This document shows, in pieces, positions 44,691 through 54,483 of a stretch of DNA of 64,000 nucleotides. Made by a program: the position numbers and the translations under genes. A model generated the notes under the pieces. That model searched no databases and was not told the DNA's origin. It was given only the letters and a program-made list of their open reading frames with translations. This stretch comes from an uncultured Alphaproteobacteria bacterium (GTDB lineage: Bacteria; Pseudomonadota; Alphaproteobacteria; HIMB59), in assembly GCA_902518505.1 (NCBI GenBank), contig CABYGG010000002.1:1-64000 (forward strand), read 5' to 3'. Numbering within the stretch: the stretch's first letter is position 1; every line of letters begins with the position of its first letter.

Positions 44691-47492
44691 ATGGATAAAC
44701 ATTCACCACTTACTCACATTATTGTTCATAATGCCCATGAACATAATTTAAAAAATATAAATTTAAATTTACCAAAAAACAAACTCGTTGTAATAACTGG
44801 TGTGAGTGGATCTGGCAAATCAACATTAGCCTTCGATACAATTTATGCAGAAGGACAGAGAAAGTATATCGAATCACTAAGTGCTTATGCTCGTCAGTTT
44901 TTAGATATGATGGATAAACCTAAGGTTGATAAAATAGAAGGTTTATCTCCTGCTATTTCAATTGATCAAAAAACAACTTCAAAAAACCCTAGATCAACAG
45001 TAGGAACAGTAACAGAAATTTATGATTATTTAAGAGTTCTATTCTCAAGAGTTGGTGTCCCGCACTCACCCGCAACTGGAAAACCAATCAAAGGCTTAAC
45101 TAGCTCAGAAATGATAGATGAAGTTAATTTAAAATTTAATTCAAAAAAAATAATGATTATGTCTCCATTAATTAAAGGGAGAAAAGGAGAGTATAAAAAA
45201 CTCTTTGAGGAATATTTTAAAAAAGGTTACGAGAGATTTTTGATTAATAACAAACTTTATCAAAAAGAAGAACTACCTGAATTAAGCAAAAACTTTAAAC
45301 ATTCTATAAGTGTTGTAATTGATAGAATAATACCGTCAAAAGATAATAGAGATAGATTAGCAAATAGTATTGAAATTAGTTTAAAAGAAAGTGAAGGAAG
45401 TGTAGAGGTATTTAATATTGATGATAATGAAATAATTACATTGTCTGATAAATTCATGTGTCCCGTAAGCGGATTTAGTATTGATGAGATAGAACCCAGA
45501 TTATTTAGTTTTAATAATCCATATGGAGCTTGTAAAACATGTGACGGTCTTGGTGAGATAGATACATTTGATGAAGATATATTGATACCAGATAAAAATT
45601 TATCATTTAATGATGGAGCAATAAATTTTTGGTCAGAAAGATCAAAATCAAGAATATTTCCAAAGCTAAAAAAAATGTTTAATGCAAAAAGATTAGAAAA
45701 TGTTATTTGGTCTAAAATACCTAAATCTTTTCAAAATGAGGTTCTTTTTGGTGGAAGACAATTTGATGGTTTAATAAATATTATGGACGATATCTATGAG
45801 GGCTCTTCAAGTTGGTGGAGGCAATGGGAGCTTGAAAAATTTAGAAACTCAAAAACTTGTCATGACTGTAATGGAAAAAGACTAAATGAACAAGCACTAT
45901 GTGTTAAAATTAATAATATAACCATTTCTGACTTTACTTCTTTAAGCATTTCTAATTCTTTGAAGTGGATTAATGAATTTGAAAATGAATTAAATAATCA
46001 GGAAAAACTAATAGCAGCTCCATTAAAAAAAGAAATCTTTTCTAGATTAAATTTTTTAAACGAAGTTGGTTTGAATTACTTAAGTTTATCGAGAAAAAGT
46101 TCTACTCTATCTGGTGGAGAATCTCAAAGAATTCGATTAGCAAGTCAAATTGGGTCTGGTTTAACTGGAGTTACATATGTATTAGATGAACCTTCAATAG
46201 GACTTCATCAAAGAGATAATCAAAAACTAATAAACACTCTTAAGAATTTAAGAGATTTAGGAAACACAATAATAGTCGTTGAGCATGATGAGGATATTAT
46301 TAGAGAGGCAGATTATGTAGTTGATATCGGTAAGCATGCGGGTATCAATGGTGGATCTATTGTAGCTAACGGAGAATTTAACAAAATACTAAATAGTAAA
46401 GATAGTTTAACTAGCAGCTATATAAGAGGTTTAATTGGTAGGTATCCACCCACTCATAATAAAATTCCATCAAAACAATTTATTGAAATTAAAAAGGCAA
46501 ATGGGAATAATTTAAAAGATGTGAGTGTAAAATTTCCTTTAAGTAAGTTTATAACTATTACTGGTGTATCTGGAAGTGGAAAGTCAACATTAATTAATGA
46601 GACTTTGTATGGAGCTACTAATAACAGAATTTATGAAAAAATTATAAAAACACTCCCCTATGAGGACATTAAAGGTATAGAAAATATTGATAAAGTTATA
46701 AATATCGATCAATCACCGATTGGAAGAACACCTAGATCAAACCCAGCTACCTATGTTGGGCTTTTTACACCAATAAGAGAATGGTTTGCAAATTTACCAG
46801 AGGCTAAAGTTAAAGGTTTTAAACCTGGCAGATTTTCATTTAATGTTAAAGGAGGTAGGTGTGAGAGTTGTGAGGGTGATGGATTAAAAAAAATTGAAAT
46901 GCATTTTTTAGCTCCTGTATATGTTAAATGTGAAGTTTGTAACGGAAGAAGATATAATAAGGAAACGTTAAGTATTCAGTACAATAAAAAAAATATTAAT
47001 GATATTTTATCAATGACAGTAGATGATGCTGAAGAATTTTTTATTAATAATCCACAAGTATATTCAAAGCTTAAAACACTAAAAGATGTTGGTTTAGGGT
47101 ATATTTCTATTGGTCAATCAGCAACAACACTATCCGGTGGAGAAGCTCAAAGGATTAAACTCTCTAAAGAATTATCAAAACGTCAAACTGGCAAAACACT
47201 TTATATATTAGACGAACCTACAACTGGACTTCACTTTGATGATATAAAGAAACTTTTAGAGATACTTCATAAATTAGTGTCTTACGGAAATACTGTAATC
47301 GTAATAGAACACAACTTAGATGTTATTAACACGAGTGATTGGATTATAGATCTAGGACCTGAAGGTGGAGAAAAAGGTGGGAATATTTTGTTTGAAGGTA
47401 AACCAAAGGATCTAATTAAGAATAAAAATAATCAAACAGGTATTTATTTAAAAAAATATCAAGAGTCTCTTGCTTTAAGCACTGCTTCATAA
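44691..47492 (+). CDS. uvrA: Excinuclease ABC subunit A (UvrA)
   Basis: UvrA finds DNA lesions and loads UvrB. The protein is about 933 aa with two ABC ATPase modules: P-loops GVSGSGKST near residue 36 and again near 627, signatures LSGGESQRIRLASQ and LSGGEAQRIKLSKE. The C-terminal zinc finger is complete (RCESCEGDG...VKCEVCNGRR). The insertion-domain zinc site reads CPVSGFS then ACKTCDG, lacking the second Cys of the E. coli type, a variation I recall as common in alphaproteobacteria. ATG at 44691 preferred over TTG at 44676. It overlaps secF by 34 bases. Confidence 0.97.
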   Translation: MDKHSPLTHIIVHNAHEHNLKNINLNLPKNKLVVITGVSGSGKSTLAFDTIYAEGQRKYIESLSAYARQFLDMMDKPKVDKIEGLSPAISIDQKTTSKNPRSTVGTVTEIYDYLRVLFSRVGVPHSPATGKPIKGLTSSEMIDEVNLKFNSKKIMIMSPLIKGRKGEYKKLFEEYFKKGYERFLINNKLYQKEELPELSKNFKHSISVVIDRIIPSKDNRDRLANSIEISLKESEGSVEVFNIDDNEIITLSDKFMCPVSGFSIDEIEPRLFSFNNPYGACKTCDGLGEIDTFDEDILIPDKNLSFNDGAINFWSERSKSRIFPKLKKMFNAKRLENVIWSKIPKSFQNEVLFGGRQFDGLINIMDDIYEGSSSWWRQWELEKFRNSKTCHDCNGKRLNEQALCVKINNITISDFTSLSISNSLKWINEFENELNNQEKLIAAPLKKEIFSRLNFLNEVGLNYLSLSRKSSTLSGGESQRIRLASQIGSGLTGVTYVLDEPSIGLHQRDNQKLINTLKNLRDLGNTIIVVEHDEDIIREADYVVDIGKHAGINGGSIVANGEFNKILNSKDSLTSSYIRGLIGRYPPTHNKIPSKQFIEIKKANGNNLKDVSVKFPLSKFITITGVSGSGKSTLINETLYGATNNRIYEKIIKTLPYEDIKGIENIDKVINIDQSPIGRTPRSNPATYVGLFTPIREWFANLPEAKVKGFKPGRFSFNVKGGRCESCEGDGLKKIEMHFLAPVYVKCEVCNGRRYNKETLSIQYNKKNINDILSMTVDDAEEFFINNPQVYSKLKTLKDVGLGYISIGQSATTLSGGEAQRIKLSKELSKRQTGKTLYILDEPTTGLHFDDIKKLLEILHKLVSYGNTVIVIEHNLDVINTSDWIIDLGPEGGEKGGNILFEGKPKDLIKNKNNQTGIYLKKYQESLALSTAS

Positions 47493-48331
47493 TTCAAATC
47501 CCCCACTATTCCAAGCACAAGAAATAAAGAAGAAAAAGTTCCAATCAAAACCCCAAAAATAAAAACTATTGGCATTTCAGTTAAATTAACAGGTGCAAGA
47601 AAAACTAGACATAATAATGCCAATATAGTTGTAAAACTTGTCAATATAGTTCTTCGAAGATTTAATTTAATTGAGTTGTTAACATTAGTTTCAAAATTAT
47701 CTTTATTTTCCTCGTTTGAAGTTAAACTTCTAAGTCGATCAAATAAAACTATAGTATCGTTTATGCTGTATCCCGCAATTAGTAGCAAAGCTGCGATCAT
47801 TGTTAAATTAAATTCAATATTAAATAATGACATAAAGCCTATAGCTACAAAAACATCATGTAATAATGCAAATATACCTGATGCTGCAAACTGCCAATCA
47901 AACCTTATCCAAACATAAACGGCTATTACCAACAAAGAAGATGCTAAAGCATAAATAGAATTTTTTATGAGTTCTTCACTAAAAGTTGGTTCTATATACT
48001 CAGAGAGTAAAATTTCAATATCCGGGTTTTGATCAATTATATTTTTTATTTCTTCAATAAAAACAGGATTATTATCACCTGACTCTATTCTGATACTGAA
48101 AACATCACTGCCAACCTCTCTTTTAATTAAAACTTCTCTATCAGAGTCTATAAAATCAAAGTATTCATTAAGCTGATTAGTTGTTAAGTTTGATTTTACC
48201 TCAAAGTTCAATCCACCTTTGAAATCAATTCCCAAATTTAATCCTTTAAAAAAAATAATTGTAATTGTTAGAATTATAAGAGTAAGGGAGACTAAATAAG
48301 ATTTATTTTTAAAAGAGTAAAAATTAATCAT
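47459..48331 (-). CDS. secF: Protein translocase subunit SecF
   Basis: SecF works with SecD to pull secreted proteins across the membrane using the proton gradient. The 290-aa protein has an N-terminal helix, LGIDFKGGLNFEVK, a periplasmic loop with EPTFSEELIKNSIYALAS, and the RND-like helices with YSINDTIVLFDRLR and FTTILALLCLVFLAP. It overlaps the secD stop (ATGA, 4 bases). Its 3' end runs 34 bases into uvrA. Confidence 0.96.
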   Translation of the reverse strand: MINFYSFKNKSYLVSLTLIILTITIIFFKGLNLGIDFKGGLNFEVKSNLTTNQLNEYFDFIDSDREVLIKREVGSDVFSIRIESGDNNPVFIEEIKNIIDQNPDIEILLSEYIEPTFSEELIKNSIYALASSLLVIAVYVWIRFDWQFAASGIFALLHDVFVAIGFMSLFNIEFNLTMIAALLLIAGYSINDTIVLFDRLRSLTSNEENKDNFETNVNNSIKLNLRRTILTSFTTILALLCLVFLAPVNLTEMPIVFIFGVLIGTFSSLFLVLGIVGDLNYEAVLKARDS

Positions 48332-49785
48332 CTTTGAAGTCCAAGGTATTTTATTGAAGTTATATTAATAAATAATTTTAGTATTATGTAAGTAACTATT
48401 AGAGAGGATATAATACCAATAATTAATGAAATTGAAAAACCTCTAATAGGCCCAAAACCAAAAGCAAATAAAAAAACAGCAGCAAATAATGTTGTTAAAT
48501 TAGAGTCAAGAATAGTTACATAAGCAGAATTGAAACCATGGTTTTTAGGGTCTTCAATATTATGTTTAAAATTTTCTCGAATTCTTTCAAATATTAAAAC
48601 ATTTGCATCTACACACATTCCTATTGTTAATACTATTCCAATAACACCAGGTAGTGTTAATGTTGTATTTAATAAGGACATCATTGCAAAAAGTAGAGAC
48701 AGACAGCTAATAATTGTGATAACTGTAAAAAATCCTGAAATTTTATAATAAATAATCATAAAAAGAGTAATAGCTATAAGAGCTATTATTGATGCTATAA
48801 CTCCTTTCTCTACGCCTTCTTGTCCGAGAGTTGGGCCTATTTGTTTTTCTTGAATTATTTTTATTTGAGTTGGTAAAGATCCAGACTTTAAAATGATTGC
48901 AAGATTATTAGCAGTTTCATTTGTAAAACCTCCAGATATTTGACCACTGCCGCCAGTAATTGACTCTCTTATAACTGGAGCAGTGATTAAAGAACCATCA
49001 AGAACTATTGCAAATCTAGAACCAACATTTTCAGAAGTCATTTTCGCAAAAAGATCTGAACCCTCTTTATTAAAAGAAAAAGCAACGACTGGTTCATTTT
49101 GATTATATTGAAGTGATGCATCTTGAATAAAGTCACCTGTTATATTTGGAATTTCTTGAACTCTAACTTGTTCGCCAGTTTCTTCATTTATAAAAGTCTT
49201 AGAACCAACTATATTATTCTTTTCAAGGTGCAATGTTAATTTAGCCGTTTTGGAGATTACTTCTTTGACGTTATTATCCAAATCACCAGGTATTTCTAAT
49301 AAAATTTTATTTAATCCTACTTTTTGTATAGATAATTCTTTATTACCAAGAAAATCAACTCTTGACCTGACGATTTCAACTGCATTTAAAGTCATATCTG
49401 ACAATGATTTATTAAAACTTTGTTTAGAAAAAATATAACTATTTTGCTTATCTGATTTTTCATTAATTTCTAAACCTAAATTTTGTATAACAATATTTGT
49501 AAGAGCATCTAAATTTTGGTTTTTAGATATTACAATTTCACCATTATCTATATCGGATGAAATAGAATAAGTATTTTCAATATATTGAGATGTTTTAACT
49601 AAAAGATTGTTAAGATATTCTTCCTCATTCAATTCCAGTAGATATGAAAAACCTCCCTGAATATCTAATCCAAAATTTATTTTGCTATCAGATGTTTGAC
49701 TTTCAAAATTAGGTTTAATTAATATATAACTTCCTATTAACAGTAATAAAGATACCCATAATCTCCACTGTTTAAAAATAATCAT
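48328..49785 (-). CDS. secD: Protein translocase subunit SecD
   Basis: SecD (485 aa, slightly short) has an N-terminal membrane helix, the LDIQGGFSYLLEL start of the periplasmic head, a P1 domain with VDFLGNKELSIQKVG, and the conserved AIVLDGSLITAPVIRE and ISGGFTNETANNLAIILKSGSLP. The membrane half has GMCVDANVLIFERIREN, with the conserved Asp. It is followed by secF and preceded by yajC with 22 bases between. Confidence 0.96.
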   Translation of the reverse strand: MIIFKQWRLWVSLLLLIGSYILIKPNFESQTSDSKINFGLDIQGGFSYLLELNEEEYLNNLLVKTSQYIENTYSISSDIDNGEIVISKNQNLDALTNIVIQNLGLEINEKSDKQNSYIFSKQSFNKSLSDMTLNAVEIVRSRVDFLGNKELSIQKVGLNKILLEIPGDLDNNVKEVISKTAKLTLHLEKNNIVGSKTFINEETGEQVRVQEIPNITGDFIQDASLQYNQNEPVVAFSFNKEGSDLFAKMTSENVGSRFAIVLDGSLITAPVIRESITGGSGQISGGFTNETANNLAIILKSGSLPTQIKIIQEKQIGPTLGQEGVEKGVIASIIALIAITLFMIIYYKISGFFTVITIISCLSLLFAMMSLLNTTLTLPGVIGIVLTIGMCVDANVLIFERIRENFKHNIEDPKNHGFNSAYVTILDSNLTTLFAAVFLFAFGFGPIRGFSISLIIGIISSLIVTYIILKLFINITSIKYLGLQR

Positions 49786-49807
49786 TATGTTAATTTAGTT
49801 TATTAAG

Positions 49808-50071
49808 CTATTTAGCTGCTATATCAGCTATCATACCCTTAGCTACTTTGACTTGAACGTTATCTGCTATTTCTACAGAAAGAGTACCATCATCATTTAC
49901 ATAATGGATGTTGCCTATAATTCCGCCTTGGGTCACGACTCGATCACCTTTTTTTAAATTTGCGATCATATTTTTGTGATCTTTTAATTTCTTTTGTTGG
50001 GGCCTAATAAGTAAAAAGTAGAAAACGACAAAAATTAATATAAGTGGTAGAATTCCTGCAAGTTGTTCCAT
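49808..50071 (-). CDS. yajC: Sec translocon accessory protein YajC
   Basis: An 87-aa single-helix membrane protein. The N-terminal helix (LAGILPLILIFVVFYFLLIRPQQKKLKDHK) is split here as LILIFVVFYFLLIRPQQ, then a small beta-rich domain with LKKGDRVVTQGGIIG. Both parts are diagnostic of YajC. First gene of the yajC-secD-secF operon and divergent from the DUF815 ATPase, 69 bases apart. Confidence 0.95.
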   Translation of the reverse strand: MEQLAGILPLILIFVVFYFLLIRPQQKKLKDHKNMIANLKKGDRVVTQGGIIGNIHYVNDDGTLSVEIADNVQVKVAKGMIADIAAK

Positions 50072-50140
50072 GATTTAAATCCTTTAAATTAATAAAATAA
50101 GCACTAAAATCTCACAATCATCAATGAAGTCAACATAAAA

Positions 50141-50899
50141 TTGAAAAATAAATATTTACTCTGCTGGAATAGATCAAAAAATTCTTTAGATAAAATACCA
50201 TACAATAAAGTCCTTGATTTAAAGCTTTTGTACGGTGTTGATCAACAAATAAAAAAAATAGAGGAAAATACAAAAAACTTTTTAGAAGGTTTAGCGTTTA
50301 ATCATGGTCTTTTATGGGGTGTGCGAGGAAGTGGCAAAAGCAGTATTATTAGAGGTATATTAAAAAACTATGCACATAAATATGATAAGTTTGAAACATT
50401 AGAAATTAATAGTGAAGATTTATCAGATTTACCAAATATTTTTTTAAATTATAAGTTCGATAAAAAAATCATAATATTTATTGACGATCTATCATTTGAA
50501 CAAAATGATAGAAGATACATTCAATTTAAATCTTTTCTTGAAGGGTCTTTTTACAACTCAAACTACGAATTTCTAATATATGTCACAAGTAACAGAAGGC
50601 ATTTAATGAAGAGAGATATGTTAGATAATGAGAGATCATCTGCAATATCTCAAGATGAAGGGATTGAAGAAAAATTATCTTTATCTGATCGATTTGGATT
50701 ATGGATTAGTTTTCATAACTTAAGTAAGAAAGGCTTCATCTTAATAATTAAAAATTATTGTAAATTTTATAAAGTAGAATTTGATAATGAGATTGAAAAT
50801 AGTGCACTCAAATGGATCTTTTCAAGAGGAAATAGAACAGGCAGGTCTGCTTATCAATTTTTTAAATATTATTGTTCAAGTAAGAATATAATTATTTAG
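50141..50899 (+). CDS. DUF815-family AAA+ ATPase
   Basis: A 252-aa P-loop ATPase of the DUF815 family. It has LLYGVDQQIKKIEENT, Walker A WGVRGSGKSS near residues 60-68, Walker B-like IIIFIDDLSFE, the sensor-like IYVTSNRRHLM and SDRFGLWISF. The function of this widespread alphaproteobacterial ATPase is not settled. The start is a TTG at 50141, with no in-frame ATG close by. It ends 8 bases inside convergent serS. Confidence 0.88.
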   Translation: MKNKYLLCWNRSKNSLDKIPYNKVLDLKLLYGVDQQIKKIEENTKNFLEGLAFNHGLLWGVRGSGKSSIIRGILKNYAHKYDKFETLEINSEDLSDLPNIFLNYKFDKKIIIFIDDLSFEQNDRRYIQFKSFLEGSFYNSNYEFLIYVTSNRRHLMKRDMLDNERSSAISQDEGIEEKLSLSDRFGLWISFHNLSKKGFILIIKNYCKFYKVEFDNEIENSALKWIFSRGNRTGRSAYQFFKYYCSSKNIII

Positions 50900-52151
50900 A
50901 GATTTTATCTAAATTCCCCATATACGGTTTCAGGACCTGTGGAATACTAATACTACCATCCTCATTTTGATAGTTTTCCAAAATTGCTATTAATGTCCTC
51001 CCTACTGCTAGACCAGATCCATTTAAAGTGTGAACAAATTTATTTTGATCTGAGTCTTTATAACGAGCATTCATTCTCCTAGCTTGAAAAGAATTACAAT
51101 TACTACAAGAAGATATTTCTCTATATTTTCCCTCACCAGGTAACCACACTTCAATATCATAAGTTTTTTCTGCAGAAAAACCCATATCACCAGAAGATAA
51201 TAAAATAACTTGGTAAGGAATTTTTAAATCATCTAGTATTGAAGTTGCACAACTTAACATTCTTTCCAACTCTTTTTCCGACTCATCCTCTTTAGTTATG
51301 CTAACTAATTCGACCTTAGAAAATTGATGCTGTCTTATCATTCCCCTTGTATCTCTTCCAGCTGCTCCAGCTTCGGATCTATAACATGGTGTCCAAGCTG
51401 TGAACCTCAGGGGCAAATCCTTATCAGATACGATTGTATCTAATACTAAATTAGTCAAAGGGACCTCTGCTGTTGGTATTAACCAATGTTTTGTGTTAGT
51501 TTTGAATAAATCCTCTGAAAATTTTGGCAATTGTCCAGTTCCATAGGCTGCAGCGTCTCTAACTAAATTAGGAGGATTAATTTCTGTATAGTCAAATTCA
51601 TTTGTGTGTTTATCCAACATAAAATTAGCTATAGCTCTCTCTAATTGGGCAATTTTTTTCTTTAAATACACAAACCTAGTACCTGAGACTTTCCCCGCTT
51701 GTTCAAAATCAATCATTTCCAAGTTTTCTCCAAGTTCATAATGAGACTTTGGTGTAAAACTAAAAGAAGGAATTTTTCCCACTTGTTTAATTAATTTGTT
51801 TGAATTTTCGTCTTTTCCAACAGGTACATCATTATGTGGGAGGTTTGGCAAACTAGATAAATTGTTTTTTATTTGCTCATCTATTATTGAAATATCATTT
51901 TCTAGTTCATCAATCTTATTTTTAATTAATTGTACTTTTTTTTGTAATTCGGCTTTATCACCGTCGTTAAGATTTGCAAAAGAAGATGATAAATTCTTTC
52001 TTTTTGCTCGTAGTTCTTGAGATTTAGTTAACATATCTCTTTTGTTTTTATCAAGTAAGATAATTTCATTAGACTTTGGGTCAATAAATCTCTTATTTAA
52101 TAATTCATCAAATAAATCTGGATTATCTCTTATAAAATTAATATCGTGCAT
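50892..52151 (-). CDS. serS: Seryl-tRNA synthetase
   Basis: SerRS (419 aa) charges tRNA-Ser. The N-terminal coiled-coil arm (about 30-110) is clear, and class II motifs follow: motif 1 ending in EINPPNLVRDAA, motif 2 with FTAWTPCYRSEAGAAGRD and FSKVELVSI, and motif 3 LNGSGLAVGRTLIAILENYQ. It is one step downstream of tatC, as in the usual alphaproteobacterial tat-serS order. Confidence 0.97.
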   Translation of the reverse strand: MHDINFIRDNPDLFDELLNKRFIDPKSNEIILLDKNKRDMLTKSQELRAKRKNLSSSFANLNDGDKAELQKKVQLIKNKIDELENDISIIDEQIKNNLSSLPNLPHNDVPVGKDENSNKLIKQVGKIPSFSFTPKSHYELGENLEMIDFEQAGKVSGTRFVYLKKKIAQLERAIANFMLDKHTNEFDYTEINPPNLVRDAAAYGTGQLPKFSEDLFKTNTKHWLIPTAEVPLTNLVLDTIVSDKDLPLRFTAWTPCYRSEAGAAGRDTRGMIRQHQFSKVELVSITKEDESEKELERMLSCATSILDDLKIPYQVILLSSGDMGFSAEKTYDIEVWLPGEGKYREISSCSNCNSFQARRMNARYKDSDQNKFVHTLNGSGLAVGRTLIAILENYQNEDGSISIPQVLKPYMGNLDKISK

Positions 52152-52172
52152 AACTATCTTTTATTAATATTT

Positions 52173-52925
52173 TCATTCTTTTTTATTATGACGTTTAGCC
52201 ATAAATTTAGAAACAAGAATAGATATTTCATATAAAATTATTACGGGTAACGCTAGAGAAATTTGTGAGAATGGATCAGGTGGTGTTACAATTGCAGCAA
52301 ATACAAATGATAATACAATTGCATATTTTCTAAATGAAACTAATTGAGCGATAGTAAGAATACCAAATTTCACAAGTAATAGTAAAATAACAGGTAATTG
52401 AAAAGCTAACCCAAAAGCAAAAATAAATGTCATCATCAAGGACAAATATTCGTTCATTTTAGCTTGAAGTGTAATATTGATACCGTCTGCTTGTGAAGTT
52501 TGGAAACTTAAAAAAAACTTCCATGCTACCGGTGATATAACATAGTAAACAACAGCAGCGCCTAGGACGAACAAAAAAGGGATAGCTACTAAAGTTGGTA
52601 ATGAAATTTGTTTTTCTTTTTTAAGTAATCCTGGTGAAACAAAAGACCAAATCTGTATTGATAAAAATGGGAAAGAAATAAAAGCTGCTGTAAAAAAAGC
52701 TACTTTGACATTTGTTAAAAAAGCCTCTTGTAAGGCTGTATAAATTAATCCATTACCCTCTCCCAAAATTGATGTGAGAGGTTTAGCTAGAAATTCAAAT
52801 ATTGATTGAGAGAAATAAAAAGAAATTATAAATGTAACAATAAAGAAAATTATGACATATAAAAGTTTTTGTCTTAGTTCTTTTATATGATCGAAGAAAT
52901 TCATAGAGCTATCAGCTTCGGTCAT
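52173..52925 (-). CDS. tatC: Twin-arginine translocase subunit TatC
   Basis: TatC is the signal-peptide receptor of the Tat export system. It has six membrane helices. The N-terminal FFDHIKELRQKLLYVI, FPFLSIQIWSFVSPGLLKKEK and the later AIVTPPDPFSQISLALPVIILYE are diagnostic. I favour the ATG at 52925 (MTEADSSMNFF) over the ATG at 52934 because of length relative to E. coli TatC; either overlaps tatB. tatA-tatB-tatC are in one operon. Confidence 0.96.
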   Translation of the reverse strand: MTEADSSMNFFDHIKELRQKLLYVIIFFIVTFIISFYFSQSIFEFLAKPLTSILGEGNGLIYTALQEAFLTNVKVAFFTAAFISFPFLSIQIWSFVSPGLLKKEKQISLPTLVAIPFLFVLGAAVVYYVISPVAWKFFLSFQTSQADGINITLQAKMNEYLSLMMTFIFAFGLAFQLPVILLLLVKFGILTIAQLVSFRKYAIVLSFVFAAIVTPPDPFSQISLALPVIILYEISILVSKFMAKRHNKKE

Positions 52926-53214
52926 TATTTTCATCTCTCATAATTTGATCATTACTTTTTTCGATAAATTCGTCTAATTCTTTTCCCTCTTTTACTATTG
53001 ACTCTTTAGTGTCTAAAATTTCCTTTTTGATATCTTTTACTTCCTCTATATGTGATATCTCATTTACAGTTGATTTAAATTCTCTGGAGAGTTTTCCAAA
53101 ACCTGAAGTTATACTTTTTAAGAATTTAATAACAGTTGGTATTTCTTTTGGGCCTACAACTATTACTGTAATAATTAGGATGATGGATATCTCCATCCAA
53201 CCTAAAGAAAACAT
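52912..53214 (-). CDS. tatB: Twin-arginine translocase subunit TatB
   Basis: A 100-aa single-helix protein with the Tat N-terminal hydrophobic helix (MEISIILIITVIVVGPKEIP), the GPKEIP hinge, an amphipathic helix and an acidic C-terminus. It is shorter than many TatBs. It overlaps tatC and its ATG touches the tatA stop. Function: docks Tat substrates together with TatC. Confidence 0.93.
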   Translation of the reverse strand: MFSLGWMEISIILIITVIVVGPKEIPTVIKFLKSITSGFGKLSREFKSTVNEISHIEEVKDIKKEILDTKESIVKEGKELDEFIEKSNDQIMRDENNDRS

Positions 53215-53408
53215 TACTGGTCCTTATTTTGATTGTCTTGATCGTCTTTATCTGGATTAGTTGGTTTATCATCCTCGGCCATATTGCTCTTGAATGACTT
53301 AATACCTTTTGCCATATCTGCCATCAAAGTGGGTATTTTTCCTTTACCAAACAATAAAAGAACAATAATTAAAACAATTATCCAATGCCATATGCTAAAA
53401 GCACCCAT
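53214..53408 (-). CDS. tatA: Twin-arginine translocase subunit TatA
   Basis: A 64-aa pore-forming Tat subunit: N-terminal helix ([20 protein letters not shown]), the FGxGKIP hinge, amphipathic helix [15 protein letters not shown] and a charged tail. Typical TatA features and size. An unusual ABC ATPase gene lies just upstream, breaking the usual scpB-tatA contact. Confidence 0.94.
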   Translation of the reverse strand: MGAFSIWHWIIVLIIVLLLFGKGKIPTLMADMAKGIKSFKSNMAEDDKPTNPDKDDQDNQNKDQ

Positions 53409-53436
53409 TAATAAACTTTACTATATTATTGATATC

Positions 53437-54483
53437 TTATCTAGGGAAAATGAATACGTGATTAAGATCTAAAGAAAAAGATACTGAACTTGCAGGAGCA
53501 GGCAAAAATTCTCCAATCAATTTGCTATGAATGTGATGTTTATTATTATTTCTATCATTAACTGTCATATGAATTATAGCACTATTTCCTAAAAATTTAG
53601 AGTCAACTACAACTCCAGAGTTAGGATTTGTCAAAGGAGATTTTTCAACATTCAATTTAATAGCCTCAGGTCTAACTACTACATTAACTTGTTGGTTATC
53701 TTTAAAGTTTTTTGTATCTAGTAAGCCTAAAGGGGTTTCGCATTTATTATTTAGAACTTTCGTCTGAAAAATATTAACCTCTCCAAACAAAGAGGCAACA
53801 TAAACATTAGAAGGATTAAAGTAGATTTCACGAGGTTTTCCTATCTGAACTATTCTTCCATTTTCCATCACAACAATAACATTGCTAAGAAACATAGCTT
53901 CTTCGGCATTGTGTGTTACAACAATAGCAGAAGAGTCCAAGCTATTTATTAAGTGAAGCGTGTCATCAATAATTTCCTTTTTTAAATTAGTATCTAAATC
54001 AGAAAAAGGTTCATCTAAAAGTAATAGTCGTGGTTGAACAGCTATTGACCTTGCTAATGCTACTCTTTGCTGCTCTCCTCCACTGAGAGTATGAGGATAT
54101 TTATCAAGAAAATTTTCAACTTTTGCTAATTGTATAACTTGATCAATCAACTGTTTTTTATTCACTTTAGAACTTGCTGCAAAACTAATATTTTCTTTTA
54201 CATTCATGTGAGGGAATAATGCAAAGTCTTGGAAAACGTAAGAGATTGATCTTTGCTCAGGGGGAGTATTAAATTTTTCGTTTGCAACTAATTTACCCTC
54301 AAAAGATATTTGTCCCTTTTGAATTTCTTCCAAACCAGCTATTAATCGAATTAAAGTAGTTTTTCCGCAGCCGGAGGGACCCAAAATAGAAACAATCGAA
54401 TTGTGCTCTATTGAAAAACTTAGTTTATTTATAGCATTCACCTCACCGAAAGAGTGGTGAAGATCTTTCACATCAAGTATCAT
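53437..54483 (-). CDS. Orphan ABC ATPase, FbpC/PotA-like
   Basis: A 348-aa importer-type ATPase: Walker A GPSGCGKTT near 33-41, signature LSGGEQQRVALARS near 131, DEPFSDLDTN and switch His in VVTHNAEEA, then a TOBE-like C-terminal domain (VVRPEAIKL). It resembles ATPases for ferric iron, thiamine or polyamine importers, but no permease or binding protein is adjacent. It is embedded between scpB (its ATG overlaps the scpB stop by 11 bases) and tatA, where these genes are usually contiguous. Confidence 0.87.
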   Translation of the reverse strand: MILDVKDLHHSFGEVNAINKLSFSIEHNSIVSILGPSGCGKTTLIRLIAGLEEIQKGQISFEGKLVANEKFNTPPEQRSISYVFQDFALFPHMNVKENISFAASSKVNKKQLIDQVIQLAKVENFLDKYPHTLSGGEQQRVALARSIAVQPRLLLLDEPFSDLDTNLKKEIIDDTLHLINSLDSSAIVVTHNAEEAMFLSNVIVVMENGRIVQIGKPREIYFNPSNVYVASLFGEVNIFQTKVLNNKCETPLGLLDTKNFKDNQQVNVVVRPEAIKLNVEKSPLTNPNSGVVVDSKFLGNSAIIHMTVNDRNNNKHHIHSKLIGEFLPAPASSVSFSLDLNHVFIFPR

